From: Mycolicibacterium sp. P9-64
GTDB taxonomy: Bacteria; Actinomycetota; Actinomycetes; Mycobacteriales; Mycobacteriaceae
Length of the DNA: 64,000 nt
Direction of reading: 5' to 3'
Assembly: GCF_008329605.1 (NCBI RefSeq)
Contig: NZ_NPKO01000003.1
Location: forward strand, 248,001-312,000
Shown in pieces: positions 20,860-31,115 of this stretch (position 1 is the first letter of the stretch; each line of letters opens with the position of its first letter). Made by a program: the position numbers and the translations under genes. A model generated the notes under the pieces. The model worked only from the letters and a program-made list of their open reading frames with translations, was not told the origin of the DNA and did no database searches.

Positions 20860-22818
20860 ATGCGGATCTCGCCCATGAAGCGGGCGACGGCCCTGCTGGC
20901 CGGGGCCGTCCTGGTACTGGCCGGATGTGGCGCCGAGGAAGGCCCATCGACGACGGCAACCGGTCCCTGCTCCGTCGTCCCCAACGGCACCCCCGCCCCG
21001 AAGACACCGGCGCCCCCCGCGAGCACGTCGGCGAACATCTCCACCAACCCCGAGGTCGCCACCGGCTACCGCAAGGACATGACGGCGGTGCGGACGAGCA
21101 CCTTCGCGGTGGTCACCGCCAACCCGCTGGCCACCCAAGAGGCCTGCCTGGTGCTCAGCAAGGGTGGCACCGCGGCCGATGCGCTCGTCACCGCACAGGC
21201 CGTGCTCGGCCTCGTCGAGCCGCAGTCGTCGGGCATCGGCGGCGGCGGGTTCCTGATGTACTACGACGCCTCGTCGGGAACGGTTCAGGCGTACGACGGC
21301 CGCGAGGTCGCGCCTGCGGCGGCCACCGAGAACTACCTGCGGTGGATCTCCGACACCGACCGCACCGAACCCAAGCCCGACGCCAGGGCTTCGGGCCGCT
21401 CCATCGGGGTGCCCGGCATCCTCGCCCTGCTTCAAGAAGTACATGCCGAGCACGGCAAGACGGCCTGGCGCGAGCTCTTCGACCCCGCCGTCGCGCTGGC
21501 CGACAACGGATTCGACATCAGCCCGAGGCTTGCGGCCGCGATCGCCGATTCCGCACCGGAGCTCGGCGTCGATGCCAACGCGTCGGCGTACTTCCTCAAC
21601 GGCGACCGCAGCCCGAAGACCGCAGGCACCCGCTTGTCGAACCCCGCCTATTCGAAGACGTTGGGGGTCATCGCATCCGACCCGAAGTCGTTCTACACCG
21701 GCGACATCGCCCGTGCCATCGTGGCCGAAGCGGCCGATACGTCCGGTGGCCGCACGCCGAGCCTGATGACCGTCGAGGACCTGTCCGGTTACACCGCCAA
21801 GTTGCGCGAACCGCTGTGTACTCCCTACCGCGGCAAGGACATCTGCGGCATGCCACCGCCGTCGTCAGGGGGCATCGCGGTGGCCTCGACGCTTGGCATT
21901 CTCGAGCACCTCGCCATGGCCGACCACAAACCCACCGACGTCGACCTCAACGGCGGCCGGCCATCCGTGCTGGGCGTGCACCTCGTCTCCGAGGCCGAGC
22001 GGCTGGCGTACGCCGACCGCGACAAGTACGTCGCCGACACCGATTTCGTGCCACTGCCCGGCGGTTCGCCCACATCCCTGCTCAACAGCGCCTACCTGAC
22101 GGGCCGCGCCGCGCTGATCTCCGAGCAGCACACCATGGGCACCGCAAAACCGGGCGACTTCGGATCAGCGACCACACCAGCGCCACCCACCCCCGAGCAC
22201 GGCACCAGCCAGGTCAGCGTCGTCGACGCGCAGGGCAACGCGGCGTCACTGACCACCACCGTGGAGTCGTCGTTCGGGTCGTTTCACATGGTCGACGGGT
22301 TCATCCTCAACAACCAGCTGACCGACTTCTCGGCCGAGCCGGTGGATTCGGACGGAGTGCCGGTGGCGAACCGGGTCCAGCCGGGGAAGCGGCCACGCAG
22401 CTCGATGGCGCCGACCCTGGTGTTCGAGTCCGGTCCGGCGGGAACAAGGGGCCCGCTGTACGCGGTGCTCGGCTCGCCCGGCGGCTCGGTGATCATCCAG
22501 TTCGTGGTGAAAACACTTGTGGGGATCCTGGATTGGGGCCTCGATCCGCAGCAGGCGGTATCGGCCGTCGACTTCGGTGCCGCGAACTCTCCGAAGACCA
22601 ACGTCGGCGGCGAACATCCCGACATCGATGCCTCGGGCCCACCTGGACTGGCTGGCGACCGCGATCCGCTCGTCCGGGGCCTGCGTGAGCTCGGACACGA
22701 CGTCAACCTCGCCGACCAGTCCAGTGGACTGTCCGCGATCGTGCGAACCAACCCCGGCTGGGTGGGCGGCGCCGACCCGCGCCGCGAGGGTCTGGTGATG
22801 GGCGATACCGGCCGCTGA
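20860..22818 (+). CDS. Gamma-glutamyltransferase, lipoprotein-anchored
   Basis: Ntn-hydrolase that cleaves gamma-glutamyl bonds (glutathione, gamma-glutamyl peptides) and is exported. The 652-residue precursor has a lipobox VLAGC near residues 23-27, so it should be membrane-tethered outside the cell. The large subunit spans about 55-448; the autocatalytic and nucleophilic threonine is in HGTSQVSVVD (Thr near 449), and the small subunit has the PGKRPRSSMAPT and GSPGGS motifs. It resembles mycobacterial GgtB. Its 3' end lies four bases from the convergent murD2 gene. Whether its gamma-glutamyl activity relates to the adjacent D-Glu genes is only an inference. Confidence 0.93.
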   Translation: MRISPMKRATALLAGAVLVLAGCGAEEGPSTTATGPCSVVPNGTPAPKTPAPPASTSANISTNPEVATGYRKDMTAVRTSTFAVVTANPLATQEACLVLSKGGTAADALVTAQAVLGLVEPQSSGIGGGGFLMYYDASSGTVQAYDGREVAPAAATENYLRWISDTDRTEPKPDARASGRSIGVPGILALLQEVHAEHGKTAWRELFDPAVALADNGFDISPRLAAAIADSAPELGVDANASAYFLNGDRSPKTAGTRLSNPAYSKTLGVIASDPKSFYTGDIARAIVAEAADTSGGRTPSLMTVEDLSGYTAKLREPLCTPYRGKDICGMPPPSSGGIAVASTLGILEHLAMADHKPTDVDLNGGRPSVLGVHLVSEAERLAYADRDKYVADTDFVPLPGGSPTSLLNSAYLTGRAALISEQHTMGTAKPGDFGSATTPAPPTPEHGTSQVSVVDAQGNAASLTTTVESSFGSFHMVDGFILNNQLTDFSAEPVDSDGVPVANRVQPGKRPRSSMAPTLVFESGPAGTRGPLYAVLGSPGGSVIIQFVVKTLVGILDWGLDPQQAVSAVDFGAANSPKTNVGGEHPDIDASGPPGLAGDRDPLVRGLRELGHDVNLADQSSGLSAIVRTNPGWVGGADPRREGLVMGDTGR

Positions 22819-22822
22819 CCGG

Positions 22823-24133
22823 TCAGCCGAGCCCGTCGATGAAGCCGCAGAACGCGGCGCCCTTCGCCTCGTAGTTCACGAACAGGTCGTAACTCGCCGC
22901 ACCGGGCGACAGCAGCACGACGTCGACGTCGGGCAGCGCCGCGGCCACCCGGACCGCCTCGTCGAGAGCACCCACCACGTGGGTGTCCGCCGGGTGCGTC
23001 TTCGCGAATTCACGTCCGATCACGGTGCCGTTGCTCGGCGCCTGAATGAGGGTTACCCGGCGTGCACCGCTGCACAGGTACTCGTCGACCTGGTCGTACT
23101 TCAGATGCCTGTCCATACCGCCGACGATCAGTGCGATGTGGTCGTTGGGCCGCATCGACTTGAGCGCGGCGACCACGCTCTCCCCCGTCGTCGCCAACGT
23201 GTCGTCGATCCACCTGGTTCGCCCGGTGGTCCGCACGGTCTGCAGCCGGTGCGGCAGACCCTCGAACGTCGCGCGGGCGCCATCTGCCTCGTCCGGCGTG
23301 ACCGGTCGGCCGAGCATTTCCTCGGCGGCGAGGACGGCGAGCGCGCCGTTGACGACGTTGTGTTCGTAGCCCATCGCGGATGTGCCCGCGGCCTTGCGCA
23401 CCGTTGCCGGGTCGACGAGCCGTAGCGATGGCGGGAACGTCGTCACGCCGACGCGCTGGAAGGCTGCGATCGCATCGGGAGTGGACACCAGCGAGCGCGC
23501 TCCGTTACGAAAGACGTTGGCCTTCGCGAGGTAGTACGGGTCGGTGCCGCCATGCCAATCCAGGTGGTCCTCATAGAGATTCGTCACGACGGCCACGGCG
23601 GGCGAGCTGGTCAGCAGCGCGGCTTGCTGGCTCGACAACTCCGCAACCACGATCGCGTCGGGCTCGGGCGACAGGTCCGAGAGCGGCGTGCCGATGTTCC
23701 CTGCCACCACCGCGTTGACGCCGACCCTGCCGAGGAGGTGATTGAGGAACGACGCCGTGGTGCTCTTGCCCTTGGTGCCCGTGACGCCGATGGTCTGCCC
23801 GCCGTAGCTCGACATGAACCAGTCGGCCGCACTCGAGATGCGCGCACCCGTGGCCCGTAGTTCGGCGAAGACCGGCTGACGCCATGGCACGCCCGGGCTG
23901 ATGAACACGATGTCGCAGTCGCGCAGGCGATTCAGATGTTCAGCACCGCGATGGACCGTGACGCCTGCGATGTCGGCAGGAACCTCGAGACGGCCCCTGC
24001 CCACGTCGTCGACGGCCTCGATGCGCGCCGCGCCTGCCGCCGCTGCGGTCCTGGCCATCGAGACGCCCTCTCGGCCGAAACCCCAGATGCCGACGACCTG
24101 ACCGGCCAGGTCAGCCCTTCGAGACGGCGCCAT
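22823..24133 (-). CDS. murD2: MurD2-type ligase: UDP-MurNAc-L-Ala--L-glutamate ligase
   Basis: A 436-residue Mur ligase. The N-terminal Rossmann-like domain (WGFGREGVSMA near 14) is followed by the ATP loop VTGTKGKSTT (Lys near 123), GNIGTPLSDL, VVAELSSQQ, TNLYEDHLDWHG and the C-terminal GLPHRLQTV and DDTLATTGESVV motifs. These are MurD features with small differences: GTKGKS for GTNGKT and DDTLATTG for the usual NDSKATN. It overlaps the upstream MurL gene by 23 bases. In Xanthomonas, MurD2 adds L-Glu to UDP-MurNAc-L-Ala and MurL epimerises it. The paired occurrence here supports MurD2 over ordinary MurD, which mycobacteria encode in the dcw cluster. Start alternatives are 24133 and 24142. 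Confidence 0.82.
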   Translation of the reverse strand: MAPSRRADLAGQVVGIWGFGREGVSMARTAAAAGAARIEAVDDVGRGRLEVPADIAGVTVHRGAEHLNRLRDCDIVFISPGVPWRQPVFAELRATGARISSAADWFMSSYGGQTIGVTGTKGKSTTASFLNHLLGRVGVNAVVAGNIGTPLSDLSPEPDAIVVAELSSQQAALLTSSPAVAVVTNLYEDHLDWHGGTDPYYLAKANVFRNGARSLVSTPDAIAAFQRVGVTTFPPSLRLVDPATVRKAAGTSAMGYEHNVVNGALAVLAAEEMLGRPVTPDEADGARATFEGLPHRLQTVRTTGRTRWIDDTLATTGESVVAALKSMRPNDHIALIVGGMDRHLKYDQVDEYLCSGARRVTLIQAPSNGTVIGREFAKTHPADTHVVGALDEAVRVAAALPDVDVVLLSPGAASYDLFVNYEAKGAAFCGFIDGLG

Positions 24134-25463
24134 CGCGGTCATCCAGGGTCGACGCGTACTGCGCGGGTACGTAGTGAACGTCGGGGCTCGTGTCCGCGGT
24201 GGCGGCGACGGTCTCCAATTCGGTGCGCCGAGAACGGAATTCCTCCACCAGCGGCAGCCCTTGCCAGTCGTCGTCGTCCAGGATCGCCAGCAGTGACTCC
24301 GCGGCTTCGTAGTACTCCCCGACGCACTCGAACGGCTTGTGCACACCCAACCCGACGATGTCGGCGAAGCCCGGTCGATTGCCGGTGTCCGCGAACAGGT
24401 TGTGCCCGAAGATGGCCTCCACCTCGGCGCGGCCGAGGCGCGGCCCCATCAGCGCGAAGACGAAGAGGCACTTGGGGCAGTGCCCACACCAGGTGGCACC
24501 CCGCCTGCCGGCGTCGAGTGCGAACGGCCGGTTGCAGCTGATGAACACGCGGAAGTACTCGGGGCTGTTGCGGAACCTGTCGGCGATCTCGGATTCGGAG
24601 AGGCCGCGCAGCAGGGAGAAGTATCGGTCCGGGCTCATGCCGTACTGCGACAGCGTGTTCCGCAGCAGCGTCTCGTAGGCGATGCTCTTCGACCACTGGT
24701 GGTTGATGTCGCGGCCCATCCAGCTGACGTTGCCGATGTTGGAGGACCGCTCGTTGGACAGCACGACCGGGCCGAGTCCGTTGGCGTCGGCGACGATCAG
24801 TCCGATGACGCTGTTGATCGCCGTCACTGGCACGTGGCCGTTGTAGGCCCCGTCGTCGTTCGCGTCGATCAGCCGCCGCGCGACGGTCCTCGTCACGTGG
24901 GTGCTGTCCAGTCCGCTGACCTCGATGCACCGGTCGATGGGATCGAACTTGTTGACGTGGAACAACATCGGGCGGGTGCCGTGGCGTTTGAGGGCCTCGA
25001 TGGTCACCACCGAGTCCTTGCCGCCGCCGACCGGCACCAGTGGCGTACGGGTGGCGTCCCAGTCCTCGTCGCCGCCAGAGCCGGATTCCGTCGCCGGACC
25101 GGTGATCTCGGGGGTGAGCGCGCCGGGCAGGTCGTTGCGGTAGGCGAACTCGCCGAGCCCGCCCGCTATGAGCTCGCGGAGGTAGGTCCGCTCGAACTCG
25201 GATGTCGGAAAGGCGATTTCGATCCGTGACGGTGCGGCGGCCTTGTAGTAGCTGGGCACGCACGTCAACGCCAGCAGGCGCAGCAGCCGATCGTCCGGCG
25301 GCTTCTGAAGTGCCGTGCCGAAGTTCACCGCTTCGGTGAACGACACGTCATCGGCCGGACCCGCACCACGCAGCGTGTAGTCGGCGGTGAACACGCCATC
25401 GGTGACGCCGTACCCGTCGATCGTCAGCACGGAGAACGACTTCGGGTCGAATCCGCCACTCAT
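24111..25463 (-). CDS. murL: MurL: UDP-MurNAc-L-Ala-L-Glu epimerase
   Basis: A 450-residue cytosolic enzyme that, in the characterised Xanthomonas system, converts the terminal L-Glu of UDP-MurNAc-L-Ala-L-Glu to D-Glu with ATP cleavage to AMP and PPi. Supporting features are a PP-loop-type motif VPVGGGKDSVV (Lys near 149), NGHVPVTAINS near 220, VVLSNERSSNIGN, DINHQWSKSIAYE, the Cys cluster WCGHCPKC (Cys near 326, 329, 332) and HKPFECVGE near 385. These match the MurL family as I remember it along the whole length. The ATG overlaps the upstream gene's stop as ATGA. This is an unusual gene for Mycobacterium, whose D-Glu normally comes from the racemase MurI. Confidence 0.85.
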   Translation of the reverse strand: MSGGFDPKSFSVLTIDGYGVTDGVFTADYTLRGAGPADDVSFTEAVNFGTALQKPPDDRLLRLLALTCVPSYYKAAAPSRIEIAFPTSEFERTYLRELIAGGLGEFAYRNDLPGALTPEITGPATESGSGGDEDWDATRTPLVPVGGGKDSVVTIEALKRHGTRPMLFHVNKFDPIDRCIEVSGLDSTHVTRTVARRLIDANDDGAYNGHVPVTAINSVIGLIVADANGLGPVVLSNERSSNIGNVSWMGRDINHQWSKSIAYETLLRNTLSQYGMSPDRYFSLLRGLSESEIADRFRNSPEYFRVFISCNRPFALDAGRRGATWCGHCPKCLFVFALMGPRLGRAEVEAIFGHNLFADTGNRPGFADIVGLGVHKPFECVGEYYEAAESLLAILDDDDWQGLPLVEEFRSRRTELETVAATADTSPDVHYVPAQYASTLDDRDGAVSKG

Positions 25464-26263
25464 CGCGCCTCCAAGAACGGTGGATGGGTCTCGGCGTCGA
25501 GGTCGAAGACGATGTCGTCGACGCTCGCCACCGGATGGGTCTGAAAACTCGGCGAGATCCACCATGCGCGGCGAGCGTCGGCGGGGCGGACGTCGACCCG
25601 CCGGATGCCGGTGGTGATGCCCGCCCGATCGAGCAGGTCGAGGATGGACGTCGGCTCGGGGTTGTCGATGCCCACCAGCCCGGCTGCGGTGTCGAAGACC
25701 AGCGCGCCAAGCAGCGGAGCACCCGCGAGCGTCCCCGCCGGCACGCCGTCGGCGTAGCCGTCGTCCTTCAGCCACCGCTGGATCTGATCGGCTGCGGCAC
25801 GACTCGTCGTACGGGCCGCCATCCGCAGCCACACCGGGTCGGTCGCACGCGGCACCTGCGGGGCGGGGTCGCAGCCGGCAATGCGCACGGCAGTCGTGCC
25901 GACCGGGTTCACGACGGCGCCCGTGACGACGAGATCGGGCCCGCCGTCGACGTCCAGGAGCGTCACGGTGGCGACGATCACCGAGCGGTCTGCGGTGGCG
26001 CCTGCGAATCGGCCGAGTGCGGCGTGCAGCGCCTCGCGGTCCGGCATCGCGATGCCGAAGAACTCGGCGGGCTCGTCGAGGTACCGCCAGATGCCGTCGA
26101 CGTCGGGCACGGTGCCTGCGACCATCGGAACGGTGATGGTGGGCTGCGAACCCAATCGCGCCATGACTTGCGTCACCGGGACGAGCGGAGTATCGATTTC
26201 GTGTACCCGATGTGTCGACGAGGGCGCCAAGGCCAGCGTCGTCGACATGCGAAAATCGGTCAC
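25460..26263 (-). CDS. Uncharacterised protein, first gene of the murL-murD2 operon; possible degenerate class-IV aminotransferase fold
   Basis: A 267-residue protein I cannot assign with confidence. From about residue 95 the pattern follows class-IV PLP aminotransferase/aminodeoxychorismate-lyase-like proteins: a strand VIVATVTLL near 95, a helix with WLKDDGYADGV near 163-173, TSILDLLDRAG near 205 and a terminal ISPSFQTHPVASVDDIVF that parallels the TN-xxGVxPVxxID end of that family. At the position expected for the PLP lysine there seems to be arginine (ARTTS, Arg near 151), so transamination is doubtful. Its stop overlaps the murL start as ATGA, implying a shared role in glutamate or precursor handling. 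GTG 26263 follows a TAGAAT -10; ATG 26248 is an alternative. Confidence 0.6.
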   Translation of the reverse strand: MTDFRMSTTLALAPSSTHRVHEIDTPLVPVTQVMARLGSQPTITVPMVAGTVPDVDGIWRYLDEPAEFFGIAMPDREALHAALGRFAGATADRSVIVATVTLLDVDGGPDLVVTGAVVNPVGTTAVRIAGCDPAPQVPRATDPVWLRMAARTTSRAAADQIQRWLKDDGYADGVPAGTLAGAPLLGALVFDTAAGLVGIDNPEPTSILDLLDRAGITTGIRRVDVRPADARRAWWISPSFQTHPVASVDDIVFDLDAETHPPFLEAR

Positions 26264-26272
26264 TGTCAGCGA

Positions 26273-26282
26273 ATTCTACCGT
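26273..26282. promoter_or_regulatory. Back-to-back -10 elements in the 24-bp divergent gap
   Basis: On the minus strand TAGAAT (26278 to 26273) predicts +1 near 26266, three bases before the operon GTG. On the plus strand TACCGT (26277-26282) predicts +1 at the acetyltransferase ATG. The two share the same TA step (26277-26278), so RNA polymerase binding should be mutually exclusive. Confidence 0.45.
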
Positions 26283-26287
26283 ACTGG

Positions 26288-26762
26288 ATGAACGGAGCCG
26301 TGCGACGCCGCATGAGTGCCCCACGGGTCGCCCAACTCAACGAGTCGGATTGGCGGGTGTTCGCCAACCTCCGGCTGCGGGCGCTCGCGGACACACTCGG
26401 GACGGACGACCCCCAGTACCGCCAAGAGATGTCGTTCACCGCAGCTCAATGGCGGCGCCGGTTGCGTGTGCACGCACAGTTCGCGGCGGCAATCGACGAT
26501 CACCTGGTAGGGCTCGTCGGCGCGCAGCGTGAGAGCGTCGAGTCCGTCTACCTGTACTCGCTGTGGGTGGCTCCGTCCGCGCGTGGTCACGATCTGGCCG
26601 CTGCCTTGCTGACCGCCGCCGTGCACTGGGCCCGCGCCCAGCGCGCCCGAATGGTGACGCTGCGGGTCAATGAGGACAACGCCGCCGCACGCGCCGTCTA
26701 TGAGCGGCTGGGATTCGGTGTGGCCGAGGCGAACGGGAAGACCGCCGGGCACGCCAACGAGA

Positions 26763-26788
<26 letters not shown>
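26288..26788 (+). CDS. GNAT-family N-acetyltransferase
   Basis: A 166-residue acetyl-CoA-dependent acyltransferase. The core runs from about residue 55 (AAIDDHLVGLVGA) through YLYSLWVAPSARGHDLAAALL near 90-110, the acetyl-CoA-binding beta4-alpha3 element, to LRVNEDNAAARAVYERLGFG near 130-150. The substrate is unknown. It diverges from the murL operon across 24 bases, and its tail overlaps the PH-domain gene by 26 bases. ATG 26288 is chosen because of the -10 placement; ATG 26312 would lose only eight residues. Confidence 0.85.
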
Positions 26789-29073
<2,285 letters not shown>

Positions 29074-29233
29074 CAGTGCCACCCTTGCCGGTCCCTGCCG
29101 GGACCATCGTTCAGTGCTCTTCAGTATGAACCACACCGGCGCTGCGGTTATTGCCCGCTCAGCCCGGTACCCCTGAACTGGGCAGATGGGGCTGCGGAGG
29201 CATCGAGCAGCCAGGCGAAAACGCCAATTCAGC

Positions 29234-29842
29234 TCATTCGGATGGCGTGCCCGCATGGCCGAGCAGCCGCTCGACGTACTTGGCGATCACATCGACCTCG
29301 AGATTCACCGGCGTTCCCACCGCGGCACGGCCCAGCGTGGTCAGCGACAGCGTGGTCGGGATCAACGACACCTCGAACCAGTCATCCCCCAGCCCGGACA
29401 CCGTCAACGACACCCCGTCGACGGTGATCGAGCCCTTCTGCACGACGTAGCGGGCCAGCGCGTCGGGCAGCGCGATCCGCACTACCTCCCAGTTCTGCGA
29501 CGGCGTGCGGGCCACGACATGGCCGGTGCCGTCGACGTGGCCCTGCACGATGTGGCCGCCGAGCCTGCTGTTGATCGCCGCGGCGCGCTCGAGGTTGACC
29601 CGGCTGCCGACGCCGACGCCGGCCAGGCTCGACCGGTTGAGGGTCTCGGCCATCACGTCGGCGGTGAACGCGCCGTCGGCAAGCACCTCGACCACGGTCA
29701 GACACACCCCGTTGACCGATATCGAGTCGCCGTGTCCGGCATCCGCGGTCACGATCGGACCACGGATGGCGAACCGTGCGGCGTCGGTGAGGTCCTCCTT
29801 GCCGACGACCTCACCCAATTCTTCGACGATGCCGGTGAACAT
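29234..29842 (-). CDS. ribE: Riboflavin synthase alpha chain
   Basis: Dismutates two lumazine molecules into riboflavin. The 202-residue protein has the internal duplication of the family: the N-terminal half starts [12 protein letters not shown] with [12 protein letters not shown], and the second half starts near residue 97 with [12 protein letters not shown] and repeats [14 protein letters not shown] 29842 reproduces the conserved MFTGIVEE start. TAGCCT at 29851-29856 would give a two-base leader. Mycobacterial literature often calls this gene ribC. Confidence 0.96.
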   Translation of the reverse strand: MFTGIVEELGEVVGKEDLTDAARFAIRGPIVTADAGHGDSISVNGVCLTVVEVLADGAFTADVMAETLNRSSLAGVGVGSRVNLERAAAINSRLGGHIVQGHVDGTGHVVARTPSQNWEVVRIALPDALARYVVQKGSITVDGVSLTVSGLGDDWFEVSLIPTTLSLTTLGRAAVGTPVNLEVDVIAKYVERLLGHAGTPSE

Positions 29843-29850
29843 GGGGCTCA

Positions 29851-29856
29851 AGGCTA
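29851..29856 (-). promoter_or_regulatory. Probable -10 element (TAGCCT) for ribE
   Basis: TAGCCT places +1 two bases before the ATG at 29842, consistent with a near-leaderless ribE transcript that could extend into ribBA. Confidence 0.35.
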
Positions 29857-29864
29857 GTCCCCGG

Positions 29865-30338
29865 TTAGGTGCCCCTGACGTTGAGCACCTGGCGCAGGGT
29901 GTGTTCGATCTCGACGAGGTCGCCCGCGTCTGCCATCACGACGCCGATGGCCTTGTTTGACCGTCGCCCGAGATCGTGGTTGCAGTTGCCCGGTGACGGC
30001 GGGATCACGTCCTCGATCGAGGAACGGAGCGCGCCGAGGTCGCGGCCGTCAACGTCCGATGCGCCGAAGACGGTGCGGGCGGCGATGATTCCGCACCCGA
30101 TGTCCACGCCAACGGCGACCGGGGTCACCGCGTCGATGGTGGGGATGACGGTGCCGACCCCAGAACCCTTGCCGGAGTGCGCATCTGACATCAACGCGAC
30201 GTGCGGGTACGGACGGCATGGCTGCGGTCTCCGTGGGTTGCCGATTCGTGGTTGCCGACTCGTGGCACGGTCACCGTTCGATTCTCCCGGGGGGTGTCCA
30301 GAGGTCATTGAGCCGTTTTCGCCGCTCCTGCGGCGCAA
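29865..30338 (-). pseudogene. Remnant of an RtcB-type RNA ligase with large internal deletion
   Basis: The open frame keeps a recognisable RtcB N-terminal stretch (YPHVALMSDAHSGKGSG, TVIPTIDAVTPVAVGVDIGCGIIAART) and the end of the family (VVMADAGDLVEIEHTLRQVLNVRG), but only about 40 residues lie between them where RtcB has roughly 250-300. The Asp and Cys of VGVDIGCG, metal ligands in RtcB, remain; the metal-binding histidines and the guanylated histidine lie in the lost part. RNA ligation is therefore not expected. The deletion is in frame, so a 100-157-residue protein could still be made. The 5' portion before YPHV is poorly conserved and the true start is unclear. Confidence 0.75.
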
Positions 30339-30388
30339 GAACGCCCGTCGGCGGGCTCAGCGCGGGTGGGCCACCTGCGCTCACCCAC

Positions 30389-30394
30389 TACGAT
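30389..30394 (+). promoter_or_regulatory. Probable -10 element (TACGAT) for lprG
   Basis: TACGAT puts +1 one base upstream of ATG 30402, supporting a leaderless lprG-MFS transcript and the shorter of two possible starts. Confidence 0.4.
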
Positions 30395-30401
30395 GCAAAC
30401 C

Positions 30402-31115
30402 ATGCAGACGCGCCCTCGCATTGCCGTGCTCGTATCCGTGCTCGCCGCGCTCGTCGTGGCGGCCGCACTGACCGCCGGATGCTCGTCGTCGGACAAGAAG
30501 TCAGAATCCCCATTGCCCGACGCGGCCACACTCCTCAAGTCCTCCGAAGCGACCACCAAGGCCGAACAGAGCGTTCACCTGCAGCTGACTGTCAACGGCG
30601 AGATCAAGGAACTGCCGATCGCATCACTCACCGGTGACCTCACCAACGTCCCTGCAGTGGCCGCCTCCGGCAAGGCCGACATCGTGTTCCTCGGCCAGAA
30701 GCTCGAAGGCGTCGCGTTCGTCGTTGCCGACGGCAATCTCTACGGCGCGATCACCGCGAACAGCTGGCAGGACTTCGGCCCGGCGGCCGACATCTACGAC
30801 GTTTCGGCGATCCTCAGCCCCGACAAGGGCCTTGCCAACGTGCTCGCCAACTTCTCCGACCCCAAGACCGAAGGGCGCGAGACCGTGAACGGGGTGGAGA
30901 CCGTCAAGGTCACCGGAAACGTCAGCGCCGATGCCGTCAACAAGATCGCCCCGCAGATCGGCGCCACCGGACCCGTGGCAGGCACGGCCTGGGTCACCGA
31001 GGACGACAAGCACCAGCTGATCCAGGCGAAGCTCGAGCCGACGCCAGGCAACAGTGTGCAGATGACGCTGTCGGACTGGGGTAAGCCCGTCACCGTCACC
31101 AAGCCCGCGGTGTAA
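30402..31115 (+). CDS. lprG: Lipoarabinomannan/triacylglyceride carrier lipoprotein LprG
   Basis: Periplasmic lipoprotein that carries lipids (LAM, triacylglycerol) toward the outer membrane and works with the MFS protein encoded next. The 237-residue precursor has a signal peptide ending in the lipobox LTAGC near 23-27. The LppX/LprG fold shows VHLQLTVNG near 60, [16 protein letters not shown] near 100 and a C-terminal [19 protein letters not shown] strand. Its stop overlaps the next start by one base (TAATG). It is the homologue of Rv1411c. Confidence 0.95.
   Translation: MQTRPRIAVLVSVLAALVVAAALTAGCSSSDKKSESPLPDAATLLKSSEATTKAEQSVHLQLTVNGEIKELPIASLTGDLTNVPAVAASGKADIVFLGQKLEGVAFVVADGNLYGAITANSWQDFGPAADIYDVSAILSPDKGLANVLANFSDPKTEGRETVNGVETVKVTGNVSADAVNKIAPQIGATGPVAGTAWVTEDDKHQLIQAKLEPTPGNSVQMTLSDWGKPVTVTKPAV

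Noticed and set aside
29074..29233. FMN riboswitch before ribBA
   Set aside because: The conserved RFN boxes were not found in the 160-bp gap on the relevant strand.
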